The position numbers and the translations under genes are program-made. Under the pieces are notes generated by a model that saw only the letters and a list, made by a program, of their open reading frames with translations, ran no database searches and had not been told where the DNA came from. 14,177 nucleotides of DNA from an uncultured Lactobacillus sp. GTDB taxonomy: Bacteria > Bacillota > Bacilli > Lactobacillales > Lactobacillaceae. This document shows positions 1 to 6,331 of the stretch, in pieces. Positions within the stretch are counted from its first letter, which is position 1. The number at the start of each line of letters is the position of its first letter. The stretch spans positions 1-14,177 of the forward strand of contig CAMJXI010000014.1 in the NCBI GenBank assembly GCA_946409675.1. The letters run 5' to 3'.

Positions 1-45
1 CCACCGAGATCTACACTCTTTCCCTACACGACGCTCTTCCGATCT
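1..45 (+). other. Illumina TruSeq universal (P5) adapter, untrimmed
   Basis: Bases 1-45 match, as far as I can recall it, the last 45 bases of the Illumina TruSeq universal adapter without mismatch, including the characteristic end ACGCTCTTCCGATCT. The lysA reading frame becomes meaningful immediately after it, from codon TAC at 47-49. This is library-preparation sequence left at a contig end, not part of the genome, so the real left boundary is about base 46. Confidence 0.98.
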
Positions 46-1150
46 GTACCAAATCTTAGAAGAAGAGGGTGCAGGCTGTGATATCGTCTCCGGTGGCGAA
101 ATTTACACCGCCTTGCACGCCAACATGCCGGTCAACATGATGGAATTTCACGGCAACAACAAGTCTTATGAAGAGTTAGAATACGCAATCGAGAGTGGCG
201 TCGGCACGATTATCGTCGATAATTTCCACGAGATTGACCTCTTAAACGAGATCATGGCGACTCGTCCAGCGGACACTACCCAAAATGTCATCTTCCGGAT
301 TGCCCCCGGTGTCAGTGCTGAAACGCATGATTATGACGTCACCGGTCAAGTCGATTCAAAATTTGGTTTCGATGTTTTGAGCGGCCAAGCTCACGAAGCG
401 CTGTTCCTTTTACAAAATAGTCCCCAACTAAATCTCGTGGGCTTACATTGCCACATCGGCTCCCAAATTTTTTCAACAGAGGGTTTCCTGAAGGCCGCCG
501 AAAAGATGATCGACATCTTCGACCAATGGCGCGAATCGGACAACTTCACCGCGCAAATTCTCAACATGGGTGGCGGTTTTGGGATTCGCTACAAATAGGG
601 CGATGACCCCGTTGAACCCGAAGTCTTCGTCGAACAAATCGTGGCCAAGATCCGCGCGCGTTGCGACACGCTAGACTATCCGCTCCCAGAAATCTGGATT
701 GAACCTGGTCGCAGTATCGTGGCTGAGGCTGGAACGACCATTTACGAAGTTGGCTCAACCAAGTTCGTTCCTGGGATTCGTAACTTTTTGGCAGTGAACG
801 GTGGGATGGGTGACAATATTCGACCAGCATTGTACCAAGCTGAATATACTGCCTTCCCGGTGGTTGTAGACGATAGTCGTCCGGCAGAAACGGTCCGCGT
901 AGTCGGCAAGTATTGTGAAAGTGGCGACATTTTGGTGCACAACGCAACCATGCAACACTTCAACGCCGGCGAGCTATTGGGTATCAACAGTACCGGTGCC
1001 TACGGTTATTCGATGGCTAGCAACTATAACCGCAATCCGCGTCCTGCCGTAGTTTTTGTCGAAAATGGCAAAAGTCGCTTGGTCATCCGCCGCGAAACAT
1101 ATGCCGACATGATGCAACTAGACATTCCTTTAGAAAATAGTGGGGTTTAA
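46..1150 (+). pseudogene. lysA: Diaminopimelate decarboxylase LysA, 5'-truncated, with in-frame TAG
   Basis: LysA is the PLP-dependent enzyme that decarboxylates meso-diaminopimelate to L-lysine, the last step of lysine synthesis in the cytoplasm. Reading from codon 47-49 gives 183 residues, a TAG at 596-598, then 183 more residues in the same frame to TAA at 1148-1150. Family motifs lie on both sides of the stop: SGGE, HGNNKS, HCHIGSQ (PLP-contacting His) and GGGFGIRY before it; EPGRSIVAEAG, CESGDIL (active-site Cys) and GAYGYSMASNYNR after it. Family members are about 430 residues, so roughly 65 N-terminal residues, including the PLP-binding lysine, are lost at the contig end. In homologues the position following GIRY-x is usually Lys, Glu or Gln, so a single base change would create this TAG. 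The last A of its stop codon is the first base of the next start, suggesting co-transcription with the symporter. Family assignment is certain; whether the stop is biological is not. Confidence 0.93.
596..598 (+). other. In-frame TAG interrupting lysA
   Basis: The codon lies between GIRYK and GDDPVEPE, which are contiguous in the LysA family. Both halves share one frame and no bases appear gained or lost, so this is a substitution rather than a frameshift. The truncated product would lack the EPGR and CESGD active-site segments and should be inactive. Confidence 0.9.
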
Positions 1151-2424
1151 TGATGAGTAGACTAAGACAATATCGTGATTCACTGTTAATCCTGACCGGT
1201 CTTTTGGTTGGGGGCGCAAGTGGCCTCATCTTCGGTGAGAAAACCCAGGTCCTCGCACCATTTGGGAACATCTTCTTAAACCTGATGTACATGATCTTAA
1301 TTCCATTGGTGTTCTTCTCAATTGCTAGTGCTATTGGCAAAATGACCTCGCGTTCTCGTTTGGGGAAAATCCTTATTTCAACCTTGGTGGTCTTTGGCTT
1401 CACCGCCTTAGTTTCAGCCATTATCGGTTACATCGGTGTCTTGGTGGTCCGTCCTGTTCAAGCAGGCCACACCGACAAAATCATGGCACTAATGGGATCC
1501 GTGAAAGATACGGGCGAGGCCTTGCCATTATCAGACCGCTTGGTTGGACTCTTCACGGTCGACGATTTCTCAAAACTCTTGAGCAAAGCAAATATGCTTC
1601 CACTGATCGTCTTCTCACTCTTCATTGGTCTTGCTACCAGTGCGAGTGGCGAAGCGGGCGAACCATTTAGAAAATTCCTCGAAAGCGGCAACGCTGTTGT
1701 CATGCAAGTCGTGAAGTACATCATGTACTACGCACCAATTGGTTTAGGCTGTTATTTCGCAGTTATCACTGGCCAACTCGGTTCCCAAATTTTGGGTGGC
1801 TATTTGCAAACTTTCCTATTATATCTGGGAATTACCGTCATTTACTTCTTCGGCGTGATGTCCGTCTACGCGTTCCTAGCTGATGGCCGGGCCGGAGTTA
1901 AACTCTTCTGGCAAAATATTACGATTCCAGCGGCGACTGCGATTGCAACTTGTTCTTCAGCAGCTTGTATTCCCACCAATTTGAAGTACGCAAAACAAAT
2001 CGGTGTCTCCGATGATATTGTCGATACGGTCATCCCACTTGGTGCAAATGTGCACAAGGACGGTTCGGTGGTTGGCGGGATCATGAAAATAACCTTCCTC
2101 TTTATTCTCTTTGGCAGAGACATTACCACACCGCAAAATGCGTTAATGATCATCTTTGGTGGCTTCTTCGTTGGAGCAGTCATGGGTGCCATTCCTGGCG
2201 GTGGACTCGTGGCAGAGACGTTGATTGTTTCCATCTTTGGTTTCCCAACGGCAGCTATTCCTTTGATCATTATCATCAGTACGATTATCGATATTCCTGC
2301 AACTTTGTTAAACTCGGCCGGAAATGTCGCCAGTGCGATGATGGTTTCGCGAATTGTTGATCACGGTTTTCAAAGAAAAGACAAAAGCGTTAAAAATACC
2401 GAAAAAGTTGTTGAGGTAAACTAG
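1150..2424 (+). CDS. Dicarboxylate/amino acid:cation symporter (DAACS, glutamate-transporter fold)
   Basis: This 424-residue membrane protein has the length and layout of the DAACS/SDF family: an N-terminal scaffold of hydrophobic helices, hairpin HP1 (CSSAACIP, about 268-275), TM7, hairpin HP2 (IPGGG, 348-352) and TM8. It probably imports an organic acid or amino acid with cation coupling. Substrate-site residues differ from the archaeal GltPh model. The TM7 NMDGT motif reads HKDGS (302-306). In TM8 the substrate-carboxylate arginine (R397) is Ala384, and the Na1-site aspartate (D405) is Asn392; D381, T385 and N388 are kept. This argues against a typical glutamate or dicarboxylate substrate, which remains unknown. 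Start ATG 1150 overlaps the lysA stop by one base; a second ATG follows at 1153, and only a weak G-rich stretch (GTGGGG) precedes them, consistent with translational coupling. It ends TAG just upstream of a strong terminator at 2612. Confidence 0.88.
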   Translation: MMSRLRQYRDSLLILTGLLVGGASGLIFGEKTQVLAPFGNIFLNLMYMILIPLVFFSIASAIGKMTSRSRLGKILISTLVVFGFTALVSAIIGYIGVLVVRPVQAGHTDKIMALMGSVKDTGEALPLSDRLVGLFTVDDFSKLLSKANMLPLIVFSLFIGLATSASGEAGEPFRKFLESGNAVVMQVVKYIMYYAPIGLGCYFAVITGQLGSQILGGYLQTFLLYLGITVIYFFGVMSVYAFLADGRAGVKLFWQNITIPAATAIATCSSAACIPTNLKYAKQIGVSDDIVDTVIPLGANVHKDGSVVGGIMKITFLFILFGRDITTPQNALMIIFGGFFVGAVMGAIPGGGLVAETLIVSIFGFPTAAIPLIIIISTIIDIPATLLNSAGNVASAMMVSRIVDHGFQRKDKSVKNTEKVVEVN

Positions 2425-2519
2425 TAGTCTGGTCATACATATTTTAAATAAGTGAATATTTTTTATAACAATTTAAAATATTATGCAAAAAAATGGTGTT
2501 AAAACAGTATTTCCGGTGC

Positions 2520-2531
2520 TGGTATAGTCCA
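2520..2531 (+). promoter_or_regulatory. GntR/HutC-type operator-like site 1
   Basis: The site reads TGGTATAGTCCA, an imperfect palindrome with TGG/CCA ends that matches 10 of 12 positions of the HutC-subfamily operator TGGTCTAGACCA (DasR/NagR type). It lies 162 bp upstream of site 2, a distance that could allow looping. Confidence 0.55.
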
Positions 2532-2611
2532 ATTCTAGCCAAAAGACTAGTTTTTTGAAACTTTTTTCAACTTTCTGAAAATATGTCAAAAAAGTAAAAA
2601 TAAAATACATA

Positions 2612-2655
2612 AAAAGACCACAATTATTTTGGATTGTGGTCTTTTGTTTGTTTGT
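2612..2655 (+). terminator. Intrinsic terminator after the symporter gene
   Basis: A perfect 13-bp stem pairs 2612-2624 (AAAAGACCACAAT) with 2633-2645 (ATTGTGGTCTTTT) across an 8-base loop, followed by GTTTGTTTGTT. The A-run on the left arm could let it work in both directions. It separates lysA-symporter transcription from the man operon. Confidence 0.85.
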
Positions 2656-2676
2656 TAAATAAATAACAAGTATAAT
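2648..2676 (+). promoter_or_regulatory. Candidate sigma-A promoter P1 for the man operon
   Basis: TTGTTT (2648-2653), a 17-base spacer and a perfect TATAAT (2671-2676). Transcription would start near 2683, inside operator-like site 2, giving a leader of about 330 bases to manL. Confidence 0.6.
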
Positions 2677-2681
2677 GCAAC

Positions 2682-2693
2682 CGGTATAGTCCG
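2682..2693 (+). promoter_or_regulatory. GntR/HutC-type operator-like site 2
   Basis: CGGTATAGTCCG keeps the same core as site 1 while both outer bases change together (T..A to C..G), so dyad symmetry is preserved. It starts six bases after the -10 of the candidate promoter at 2648-2676, at the expected transcription start, where a repressor would block initiation. Confidence 0.55.
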
Positions 2694-2702
2694 ATTATTT
2701 GG

Positions 2703-2714
2703 TGGTATAGTTGG
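2703..2714 (+). promoter_or_regulatory. GntR/HutC-type operator-like site 3 (half conserved)
   Basis: TGGTATAGTTGG keeps the left half TGGTATAGT of the other two sites but not the CCA right end. It starts exactly 21 bp after site 2, two helical turns, so dimers could bind the same DNA face. Confidence 0.4.
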
Positions 2715-2751
2715 CCTCACTGCACTTTCTTAAGTTAATATATTAATTTTA

Positions 2752-2760
2752 TGATAAAAT
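2752..2760 (+). promoter_or_regulatory. Candidate extended -10 promoter
   Basis: TGATAAAAT has the TGn extension before a TAAAAT -10 box; no good -35 is present at the right distance. It is weaker than the other two candidate man promoters. Confidence 0.25.
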
Positions 2761-2821
2761 GTGCGACTCTAGTGCGTACTTGAAAGTAATTGTAATCAAT
2801 TGTGAATTTAAGTTTCCGAAT

Positions 2822-2856
2822 GATGAATTCTTTTTTAAGAATCCTATAAATTCATC
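2822..2856 (+). repeat. Inverted repeat in the man operon leader
   Basis: GATGAATT (2822-2829) pairs perfectly with AATTCATC (2849-2856). A competing inner hairpin, ATTCTT/AAGAAT with a TTTT loop, shares part of the same bases, so two exclusive folds are possible if transcription starts at P1. Confidence 0.4.
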
Positions 2857-2864
2857 CAAATTGA

Positions 2865-2880
2865 TTGTTAACGGTTGCAA
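2865..2880 (+). promoter_or_regulatory. cre-like site (CcpA)
   Basis: TTGTTAACGGTTGCAA agrees with the degenerate cre consensus WTGNNARCGNWWWCAW at all but one position and keeps the central CG and flanking TG/CA. It sits seven bases upstream of the -35 of the manL-proximal promoter, so CcpA there could activate that promoter or obstruct transcription from upstream. Confidence 0.55.
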
Positions 2881-2887
2881 AACGTGA

Positions 2888-2916
2888 TTGTTCAATCTTT
2901 TTGGTCGTGTTAAAAT
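2888..2916 (+). promoter_or_regulatory. Candidate sigma-A promoter P2, proximal to manL
   Basis: TTGTTC (2888-2893), a 17-base spacer and TAAAAT (2911-2916). The leader would be about 90 bases and would include the small hairpin TTGCTG/CAGCAA at 2944-2963. Confidence 0.5.
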
Positions 2917-3013
2917 TAGAGTTGAATTTGAGTTAGAAAAAATTTGCTGATCATCGACAGCAATTTCTTCTCGGACGTCAAGTTCTAGAAAAATCTACAG
3001 GAGGCGCAAAAAT

Positions 3014-3982
3014 ATGGTCGGAATTATTCTTGCCAGCCACGGGAACTTTGCAGCTGGCATAATGCAGTCTGGTCAAATGATTTTTGGAGAGCAAGAAAAA
3101 GTTGAAGTTGTAACTTTTATGCCCAACGAAGGTCCAGATGACTTGAAGGCACATCTTGAAGCAGCAGCTGCTAAGTTTGACCCAGAAGATGAAGTATTGT
3201 TCTTGGTCGATCTTTGGGGTGGATCACCATTCAACCAATCTAGTGCATTGTTTGAAGCTCATAAGGACAAATGGGCTATCGTTACTGGATTGAATCTTCC
3301 AATGTTAATCGAAGCTTACAGCTCAAGATTATCAATGGATTCAGCACAAGCAATTGCTGCACACCTTGTTGAAGCAGGCAGAGAAGGGGTTAAGATTAAA
3401 CCTGAATCCCTTGAACCAGCTCCAGCAGCTGCAGCAGTCGCTGCACCTGTTAACGCAGGTAAACCAGGCGAGATGACATATGGCTTAGCTCGTATTGATT
3501 CACGTTTGTTACATGGCCAAATTGCAACAGCATGGTCGAAAGAAATTAATCCTACCCGGATTATTGTTGTTTCGGACAACGTTGCAAAAGATGATCTTCG
3601 TAAGAAGTTAATCACTGAAGCCGCACCAGCAGGTGTAAAAGCACACGTTATTCCAATTGATCAAATGATCAAAGTTGCTAAAGATACGGAACACATGGGT
3701 GGTCAAAAAGCATTATTACTTTTTGAAACACCAGAAGATGCACTACGTGCAATCGAAGGTGGCGTTCCTATCAAGACACTTAACATTGGTTCAATGGCAC
3801 ATGCGGTTGGTAAAGTTCAACCAAATAAGGTGTTGGCATTTAACCAGGAAGACATCGATACTTTCGCTAAATTGAAATCACTTGGAGTTGATTTTGATGT
3901 ACGTAAAGTTCCAGCTGATTCAAAAGACAACATGGACAACATCTTGTCAAAAGCTCAATCGATGTTAGACCAAGCTAAATAG
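3014..3982 (+). CDS. manL: PTS mannose-family IIAB subunit (ManL/ManX)
   Basis: This cytoplasmic fused IIAB subunit passes phosphate from HPr via the IIA histidine to the IIB histidine and on to the sugar carried by IIC-IID. IIA occupies about residues 1-125, with phosphorylatable His9 in LASHGNFA and the typical [11 protein letters not shown] at 66-76. An Ala/Pro-rich linker follows at about 134-150. IIB runs from about 154 to the end, with its active His167 in RLLHGQ. The length of 322 residues is normal for fused ManX-type proteins. The start is fixed by AGGAGG at 2999-3004, nine bases upstream of the ATG. It is the first gene of a four-gene operon and ends TAG 33 bases before manM. Mannose-family systems in lactic acid bacteria usually carry glucose and mannose and serve as main glucose entry routes; that substrate range is inferred from the family. 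Confidence 0.96.
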   Translation: MVGIILASHGNFAAGIMQSGQMIFGEQEKVEVVTFMPNEGPDDLKAHLEAAAAKFDPEDEVLFLVDLWGGSPFNQSSALFEAHKDKWAIVTGLNLPMLIEAYSSRLSMDSAQAIAAHLVEAGREGVKIKPESLEPAPAAAAVAAPVNAGKPGEMTYGLARIDSRLLHGQIATAWSKEINPTRIIVVSDNVAKDDLRKKLITEAAPAGVKAHVIPIDQMIKVAKDTEHMGGQKALLLFETPEDALRAIEGGVPIKTLNIGSMAHAVGKVQPNKVLAFNQEDIDTFAKLKSLGVDFDVRKVPADSKDNMDNILSKAQSMLDQAK

Positions 3983-4015
3983 CTCAAAAATTTAACAAAT
4001 GGAGGAATACGAATT

Positions 4016-4825
4016 ATGGCTTTAAATGCATTTCAAATGATTTTAGTCGTTTTAGTCGCATTTCTGGCCGGTATGGAAGGTATTCTTGATGAATTCCATT
4101 TCCACCAACCAGTTATTGCTTGTACTTTAATCGGACTAGTAACAGGCCAATTAGTTCCATGCCTAATCTTAGGTGGTTCACTACAAATGCTTGCTCTTGG
4201 TTGGGCAAACATTGGGGCCGCTGTTGCTCCCGATGCTGCTTTAGCATCAGTTGCTTCAGCAATTATCCTTGTTCTCTCAGGACAAGGCGAAAAAGGTGTT
4301 AACACTGCTATCGCCGTTGCGGTTCCACTTGCTATCGCCGGTTTACTCTTAACTATCATTGCTCGTACTTTAGCAACTGGTATTGTTCACTTTATGGATA
4401 AGGCTGCCGAAGAAGGTAGTTTCCGTAAGGTTGAAATGTGGCACATCATCGCTATCATCATGCAAGGTTTACGTATCGCTATTCCTGCAGCATTGATCTT
4501 AGCAGTTGGTGCTGACCCAGTTAGATCATTACTTGCTCAAATGCCTATCTGGTTAACAGATGGTCTTGCAATTGGTGGTGGTATGGTTGTTGCCGTTGGT
4601 TATGCAATGGTTATCAACATGATCGCTACTAAAGAAGTATGGCCTTTCTTCGCTCTTGGTTTTGTACTTGCAGCAATCCCTCAATTGACTTTGATTGCTT
4701 TAGGTACAATTGGTGTTGTACTTGCACTTGTCTACATTACTTTGTCAAAAGTTGGTGGTTCAAGCAACGGTGCAGGTGGCGCAGGTACTGGTGACCCAGT
4801 CGGCGACATCATAGATAAGTATTAG
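4016..4825 (+). CDS. manM: PTS mannose-family IIC subunit (ManM/ManY)
   Basis: This integral membrane subunit forms the sugar channel together with IID. The 269 residues are almost entirely hydrophobic helices and carry the IIC signature region LGGSLQMLALGWANIGAAV-APDAALAS (about 54-80) plus the early LDEFHFHQP loop. The C terminus is a Gly-rich tail (SSNGAGGAGTGDP) facing the cytoplasm or the IID partner. GGAGG at 4001-4005 lies ten bases upstream of the start. It is separated from manN by 14 bases. In other lactic acid bacteria and Listeria the IIC and IID proteins of this family serve as receptors for class IIa bacteriocins; this is family knowledge, not visible here. Confidence 0.95.
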   Translation: MALNAFQMILVVLVAFLAGMEGILDEFHFHQPVIACTLIGLVTGQLVPCLILGGSLQMLALGWANIGAAVAPDAALASVASAIILVLSGQGEKGVNTAIAVAVPLAIAGLLLTIIARTLATGIVHFMDKAAEEGSFRKVEMWHIIAIIMQGLRIAIPAALILAVGADPVRSLLAQMPIWLTDGLAIGGGMVVAVGYAMVINMIATKEVWPFFALGFVLAAIPQLTLIALGTIGVVLALVYITLSKVGGSSNGAGGAGTGDPVGDIIDKY

Positions 4826-4839
4826 GGAGGATGAAAAAT

Positions 4840-5754
4840 ATGGCTGATCAAAAAGTATCATTAACCAAAAAAGATCGTCTCTCCGTTTGTTGGCGCTCAA
4901 CTTTCATCCAAGGTTCATGGAACTACGAACGTATGCAAAACGGTGGCTGGGCATTTTCACTTATCCCAGCACTGAAGAAATTATACAAAACTAAAGAAGA
5001 ACGTAGTGCCGCTTTAAAACGTCACTTGGAATTCTTTAATACTCATCCATACGTAGCATCACCTATCATTGGTGTTACATTGGCTCTTGAAGAAGATCGT
5101 GCTAATGGTGCACCTATTGATGATGTTATGATTCAAGGTGTTAAAGTTGGTATGATGGGTCCTTTGGCTGGTATTGGTGATCCTGTGTTCTGGTTCACTG
5201 TTAAACCTATCCTTGGTGCCTTGGCAGCATCACTTGCTATGTCAGGTAACATCTTAGGACCAATTCTTTACTTCGTACTTTGGAACTTAATCCGTATGGG
5301 ATTCATGTGGTATACACAAGAATTTGGTTACCGTGCAGGTGCTAAAATCACTGATGACGTTTCAGGTACATTGTTACAAGACGTTACTAAAGGTGCTTCA
5401 ATCCTTGGTATGTTCGTTTTAGGATCATTGATCCAACGGTGGGTATCTGTTAAATTTACTCCTGTTGTTTCAACAGTTAAACTTGCAAAAGGTGCTTACA
5501 TTGACTGGGATACTATTGGTAATGGTACCAAAGGTATTCGTTCAGCCCTTGAACAACAAGCATCAGGCTTGTCACTTGGTAGCTCAAAAGTTACTACTTT
5601 ACAAGACAACTTGGATAGCTTGATTCCAGGACTTGCAGCATTACTACTTACCTTGCTTTGCATGTGGTTATTGAAGAAGAAAGTTTCTCCAATCGTCATC
5701 ATCCTTGGCTTGTTCGTAGTCGGTGTTGGTTTACACGTACTTCATGTAATGTAA
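4840..5754 (+). CDS. manN: PTS mannose-family IID subunit (ManN/ManZ)
   Basis: IID is the second membrane component of the mannose-type transporter and works in complex with IIC. Visible family motifs include RSTFIQGSWNYERMQNGGW (about 19-37), FNTHPYVASPIIGVTLALEE and MGPLAGIGDPVFW, followed by several hydrophobic segments and a final C-terminal helix. I chose ATG 4840 (304 residues) over the in-frame ATG 4831. The GGGAGG at 4825-4830 abuts 4831 with no spacing, but lies a normal nine bases from 4840, and the family N terminus resembles MADQ...LTKKD. It ends TAA, and a hairpin follows 22 bases later, before manO. Confidence 0.95.
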   Translation: MADQKVSLTKKDRLSVCWRSTFIQGSWNYERMQNGGWAFSLIPALKKLYKTKEERSAALKRHLEFFNTHPYVASPIIGVTLALEEDRANGAPIDDVMIQGVKVGMMGPLAGIGDPVFWFTVKPILGALAASLAMSGNILGPILYFVLWNLIRMGFMWYTQEFGYRAGAKITDDVSGTLLQDVTKGASILGMFVLGSLIQRWVSVKFTPVVSTVKLAKGAYIDWDTIGNGTKGIRSALEQQASGLSLGSSKVTTLQDNLDSLIPGLAALLLTLLCMWLLKKKVSPIVIILGLFVVGVGLHVLHVM

Positions 5755-5776
5755 TCTAACCACTCTTGTATTAAAG

Positions 5777-5809
5777 TAGCCTGGGTATTATACTCAGGCT
5801 ATTATTATT
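5777..5809 (+). terminator. Hairpin between manN and manO, possible attenuator
   Basis: TAGCCTGGGTAT (5777-5788) pairs with ATACTCAGGCTA (5790-5801); all pairs are Watson-Crick except one G-T wobble. The tail is TTATTATT. This resembles a leaky intrinsic terminator that would lower manO expression relative to manLMN. The hairpin ends ten bases before the first possible manO ATG. Confidence 0.55.
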
Positions 5810-5829
5810 GAATGAAAGTTGACGAAAAA

Positions 5830-6231
5830 ATGGTTGAATCATTAAATTCTAAAGTAGACTTAACGATGGATGCTACTTCTTACCTTGGTATGCCAACTTA
5901 TGGCAAATTGCTTTTGGGTGACAAAGGCTTTGAATACTATAATGAACGAAAAGTTGAAGATTATATTCAAATTCCTTGGGATCAAGTTGATAAAGTAATC
6001 GTGTCCGTGGTTTTTGGTGGAAGATGGATTCCGCGCTATGCCTTTAAAACAAAGCAGACGGGGACCTATGTCTTTGCCTCAAAAAAACCTACGACGGTTT
6101 TGCGAGCAGTCCGGAAATATATCAAACCAGAAAATATTGTGAAATCACTCAGTTTTGTCGACGTCATTAAACAAATTGGGGCCAATATTCTCGGACTTTT
6201 CCGGGGTAGAAAACCCAAGAAGAATAAATAA
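5830..6231 (+). CDS. manO: DUF956 family protein ManO
   Basis: This small soluble protein of the DUF956 family almost always follows mannose PTS genes in lactic acid bacteria (manLMNO). A regulatory role for the PTS has been proposed, but its biochemistry is not established to my knowledge. Recognisable stretches are SKVDLTMDATSYLGMPTYGK, GDKGFEYYNERKVEDYIQIP, GGRWIPRYAFKTK and SSL-like SLSFVDVIKQI; the C terminus is strongly basic (RGRKPKKNK). Two starts are possible. ATG 5812 gives 139 residues but lies right behind the hairpin tail. ATG 5830 gives 133 residues beginning MVESLNSKVDL, which fits family N termini as I recall them. Neither has a good ribosome binding site, so translation may be weak or start-site control unusual. 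It ends TAA, followed by a hairpin and terminator. Confidence 0.85.
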   Translation: MVESLNSKVDLTMDATSYLGMPTYGKLLLGDKGFEYYNERKVEDYIQIPWDQVDKVIVSVVFGGRWIPRYAFKTKQTGTYVFASKKPTTVLRAVRKYIKPENIVKSLSFVDVIKQIGANILGLFRGRKPKKNK

Positions 6232-6260
6232 TTGTCTGGTAACTGAATCAGGAGACAATT
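6230..6260 (+). repeat. Inverted repeat at the manO stop codon
   Basis: AATTGTCT (6230-6237) pairs perfectly with AGACAATT (6253-6260). It has no T-tail, so it is more likely an mRNA-end stabilising fold or remnant than a terminator. Confidence 0.45.
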
Positions 6261-6279
6261 CATAGTCTAAAAACCAAAG

Positions 6280-6315
6280 AAGCGTCCAACCTCAAAAGAG
6301 ATTGGACGCTTTTAT
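6280..6315. terminator. Convergent (bidirectional) intrinsic terminator
   Basis: A perfect 10-bp stem pairs AAGCGTCCAA (6280-6289) with TTGGACGCTT (6302-6311) around a 12-base loop. On the plus strand it ends in TTTTATT. On the minus strand the flank reads CTTTGGTTTTTA, so the hairpin can serve both manO (+) and the ATPase gene (-), whose stop codon is at 6332. Confidence 0.8.
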
Positions 6316-6331
6316 TGTGCTCAAAAATTAG

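Larger units (their letters stand above)
2425..3013. other. Intergenic regulatory region upstream of the man operon
   Basis: I see no convincing gene in these 589 AT-rich bases. They hold the symporter terminator, three GntR-type operator-like sites, up to three candidate promoters, a cre-like site and two inverted repeats in the likely manL leader. These are listed separately. Confidence 0.7.

Noticed and set aside
561..987. Minus-strand open frames within lysA
   Set aside because: The plus frame matches LysA throughout, so these are shadows.
2701..2730. Sigma-54 (-24/-12) promoter for the man operon
   Set aside because: TGGCCTCACTGCAC superficially resembles one, but GG and GC are only seven bases apart rather than ten.
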